The notes under the pieces were generated by a model. The model did no database searches. It was not told the origin of the DNA and was given only the letters and a program-made list of their open reading frames with translations. A program made the translations under genes and the position numbers. Shown in pieces: positions 6,461 through 7,671 of a DNA stretch of 7,671 nt (positions within the stretch are counted from its first letter, which is position 1; every line of letters begins with the position of its first letter). This DNA is from CALCMJ01 sp964475415 (GTDB lineage Bacteria > Bacteroidota > Bacteroidia > Chitinophagales > Saprospiraceae), in assembly GCA_964475415.1 (NCBI GenBank), contig CAYYWZ010000109.1:1-7671 (forward strand). Reading direction: 5' to 3'.

Positions 6461-7612
6461 ATGGGACTTAAAATAAAATTACTTTCTCGACTCGAAAACA
6501 CTTATGGTAAGCGTAATCCCAATACATCTAGGTTTGGTTCTACCTCACTAGGTGAAATAGCAGATCAACTATGCTTAAGCAATAGTCTTTTAACAAAGTT
6601 ACTTTCTGGCACTGCCACTGAAGGAATGTATGAGAGATGTTTAGACAACTTAGAAAGAATTGATCAAGCCAATCAGCTTCAAAAAGAAAATAATGAATTA
6701 AAGAGTCAATTAACTGAAAGTAAATCTAAGCTGACGTATAGAAAATTGCTTTTTGCATTATTGCCTATTGTGACTCTTTTGATGCTGCTTCAGTATAACA
6801 AAACAAACCAAAGTAAATCTCTACATCAGGAAGCTAATGATCCATTCTTGAATAAATTTTTCAACCCAGACTTTGATGTTCCTAATTTCTTGCCCTATGT
6901 ACCAAGCAATAAAGTTCAAGACTTTTGCCCGTGTAGTGCATACGAAGGAGACTGGGCACTTAACAAGCCATATACCATACCTATTCCATTTAACCAACCA
7001 GGCTTATATTATGTAGCAAGGTCTAGCGACGTGAAACTAAAATGTTCTTCTTCTGAAGATAACGAATTACAAGGTCAGAAGATGCATGGATTTGAAATTA
7101 TGAAACATGAGTTTTGGATGGATTCGGAGCATGAGTCTCTCGTCCCAAGATTCTTTGATCCTAATGAGAAAATATTCACTAAAGATTTTTTCAATATTGA
7201 GTTTCAAAGTAATCCTAGATATATAAAAGTGGCTGAGATTACTTCCTTCTTTTACAATACAATTCTGATTAATAATGAGAGAATAACAAGAAAAGGAGAG
7301 CCCTGCGGCAGATATGCCAGCTATATGAATGAAGAAGCCATTAATGAATATAAAATTGACCTTAAAGAGATACTCAATCATGTTGTTGGTGACATGATAA
7401 AAACGGAATGTAAAGAAATACCTAATCCGTATTGCAACCCTAATGAATTAGTAGAAGGGGAAAGCCTCTTAGACTTCAAATGTAATTTTTCTATACGAAC
7501 AGAAAACTTAGGCATAGGAGGCAACTATCCATATACAAAAGGATTTAAGCTTGTCGATCAACACTATTCGCATAATTTATTATGTAATTGCAAAGGTGGT
7601 GACTATGAGTAA
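6461..7612 (+). CDS. Membrane-anchored protein with HTH-like N-terminus and Cys-rich periplasmic domain; candidate regulator
   Basis: The 383-residue product has a modular layout. Residues 1-58 are soluble, with SLGEIADQLCLSNSLLTKLLSG at 29-50 reading like a helix-turn-helix. Residues 59-91 are a heptad-like coiled coil suited to dimerisation. A basic YRK precedes one membrane span at about 95-112, implying a cytoplasmic N-terminus. Residues 113-383 would be periplasmic and contain nine cysteines: CPC at 156/158, then 195, 282, 317, 325 and 341, and CNC at 375/377. Histidines 209, 216 and 224 cluster between. This resembles the ToxR/CadC architecture, but I do not recognise the family, and DNA binding is inferred. 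It is divergent from the TonB-dependent receptor, with a 155-base shared region, so that gene is the obvious target. I chose the ATG at 6461; a TTG at 6440 would add seven residues but overlaps the putative promoter. It could instead be a structural or anti-sigma-like membrane protein. Confidence 0.85.
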   Translation: MGLKIKLLSRLENTYGKRNPNTSRFGSTSLGEIADQLCLSNSLLTKLLSGTATEGMYERCLDNLERIDQANQLQKENNELKSQLTESKSKLTYRKLLFALLPIVTLLMLLQYNKTNQSKSLHQEANDPFLNKFFNPDFDVPNFLPYVPSNKVQDFCPCSAYEGDWALNKPYTIPIPFNQPGLYYVARSSDVKLKCSSSEDNELQGQKMHGFEIMKHEFWMDSEHESLVPRFFDPNEKIFTKDFFNIEFQSNPRYIKVAEITSFFYNTILINNERITRKGEPCGRYASYMNEEAINEYKIDLKEILNHVVGDMIKTECKEIPNPYCNPNELVEGESLLDFKCNFSIRTENLGIGGNYPYTKGFKLVDQHYSHNLLCNCKGGDYE

Positions 7613-7617
7613 CACTA

Positions 7618-7661
7618 GGTATCATATCATATATCTCCTTCGTCGATAGACGATAGATACC
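7618..7661. terminator. Imperfect hairpin downstream of the regulator-like gene
   Basis: GGTATC-A-TATC (7618-7628) pairs with GATAGATACC (7652-7661) with one bulged A, and an inner TATC (7632-7635) can pair with GATA (7645-7648) around a TTCG-containing loop. The 3' arm includes a tandem 7-base repeat, CGATAGA twice at 7644-7657. It begins 5 bases after the stop codon, where a transcript end is expected, but no T-run follows, so it may be a processing or stabilising hairpin rather than a classical terminator. The window ends 10 bases later and the neighbour is not visible. Confidence 0.4.
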
Positions 7662-7671
7662 ATTATCCGTT

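Noticed and set aside
7067..7381. Minus-strand open frame inside the regulator-like gene
   Set aside because: It is antisense to a gene with a coherent modular product and has no independent support.
7605..7658. Tiny plus-strand frame starting at the ATG that overlaps the regulator stop codon (ATGAGTAA)
   Set aside because: It ends after 14 codons within the hairpin; no functional peptide can be supported.
7554..7670. Minus-strand frame entering from the right edge and ending near 7554
   Set aside because: About 38 codons are open, but they run through the terminal hairpin and into the 3' end of the regulator gene; without the sequence beyond the window there is no basis to call the end of a convergent gene.

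Overview
The window looks like a chromosomal segment from a Bacteroidota bacterium, probably a marine or soil Cytophagales/Saprospiria-type organism (inference). The signs are AT-rich DNA, genes without Shine-Dalgarno sequences, intergenic TAnnTTTG-type promoter elements, and a TonB-dependent receptor whose plug is preceded by a carboxypeptidase-regulatory-like domain. Five protein genes fill almost all of the window, and no gap between genes exceeds about 160 bases. No tRNA, rRNA, CRISPR array, insertion sequence or transposase is visible.

Layout. Bases 19-1014 (+) encode an unrecognised, very AT-rich secreted lipoprotein. A short convergent gap of about 67 bases holds a hairpin with an attC-like outline. 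Three genes then lie on the minus strand, in transcription order: a TonB-dependent outer-membrane receptor (6305 to 3522), an AEC-family permease (3442 to 2537) and a DASS/SLC13-family anion symporter (2533 to 1082). A strong hairpin sits between the receptor and the AEC gene. The AEC and DASS genes are only 3 bases apart and are almost certainly co-transcribed. A 155-base AT-rich intergenic region (6306-6460) separates the receptor from a divergent plus-strand gene (6461-7612). That gene encodes a protein with a small DNA-binding-like N-terminus, a coiled coil, one membrane span and a cysteine-rich periplasmic domain. The last 59 bases hold a further hairpin-forming repeat.

Working model (inference). 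The receptor imports an unknown ligand across the outer membrane, and the AEC and DASS permeases, both from families that move organic anions, handle carboxylate-type solutes at the inner membrane. The divergent membrane-anchored protein is a candidate one-component, ToxR/CadC-like regulator that senses something in the periplasm and acts on the shared intergenic region. That region carries helically spaced TTTTACA repeats and an inverted repeat over the putative receptor promoter. The receptor has no FecA-type N-terminal signalling domain and no sigma/anti-sigma pair or SusD gene lies beside it, so this would be a different control logic from the usual FecIR or SusCD arrangements. This pair is the most likely place in the window for something undescribed.
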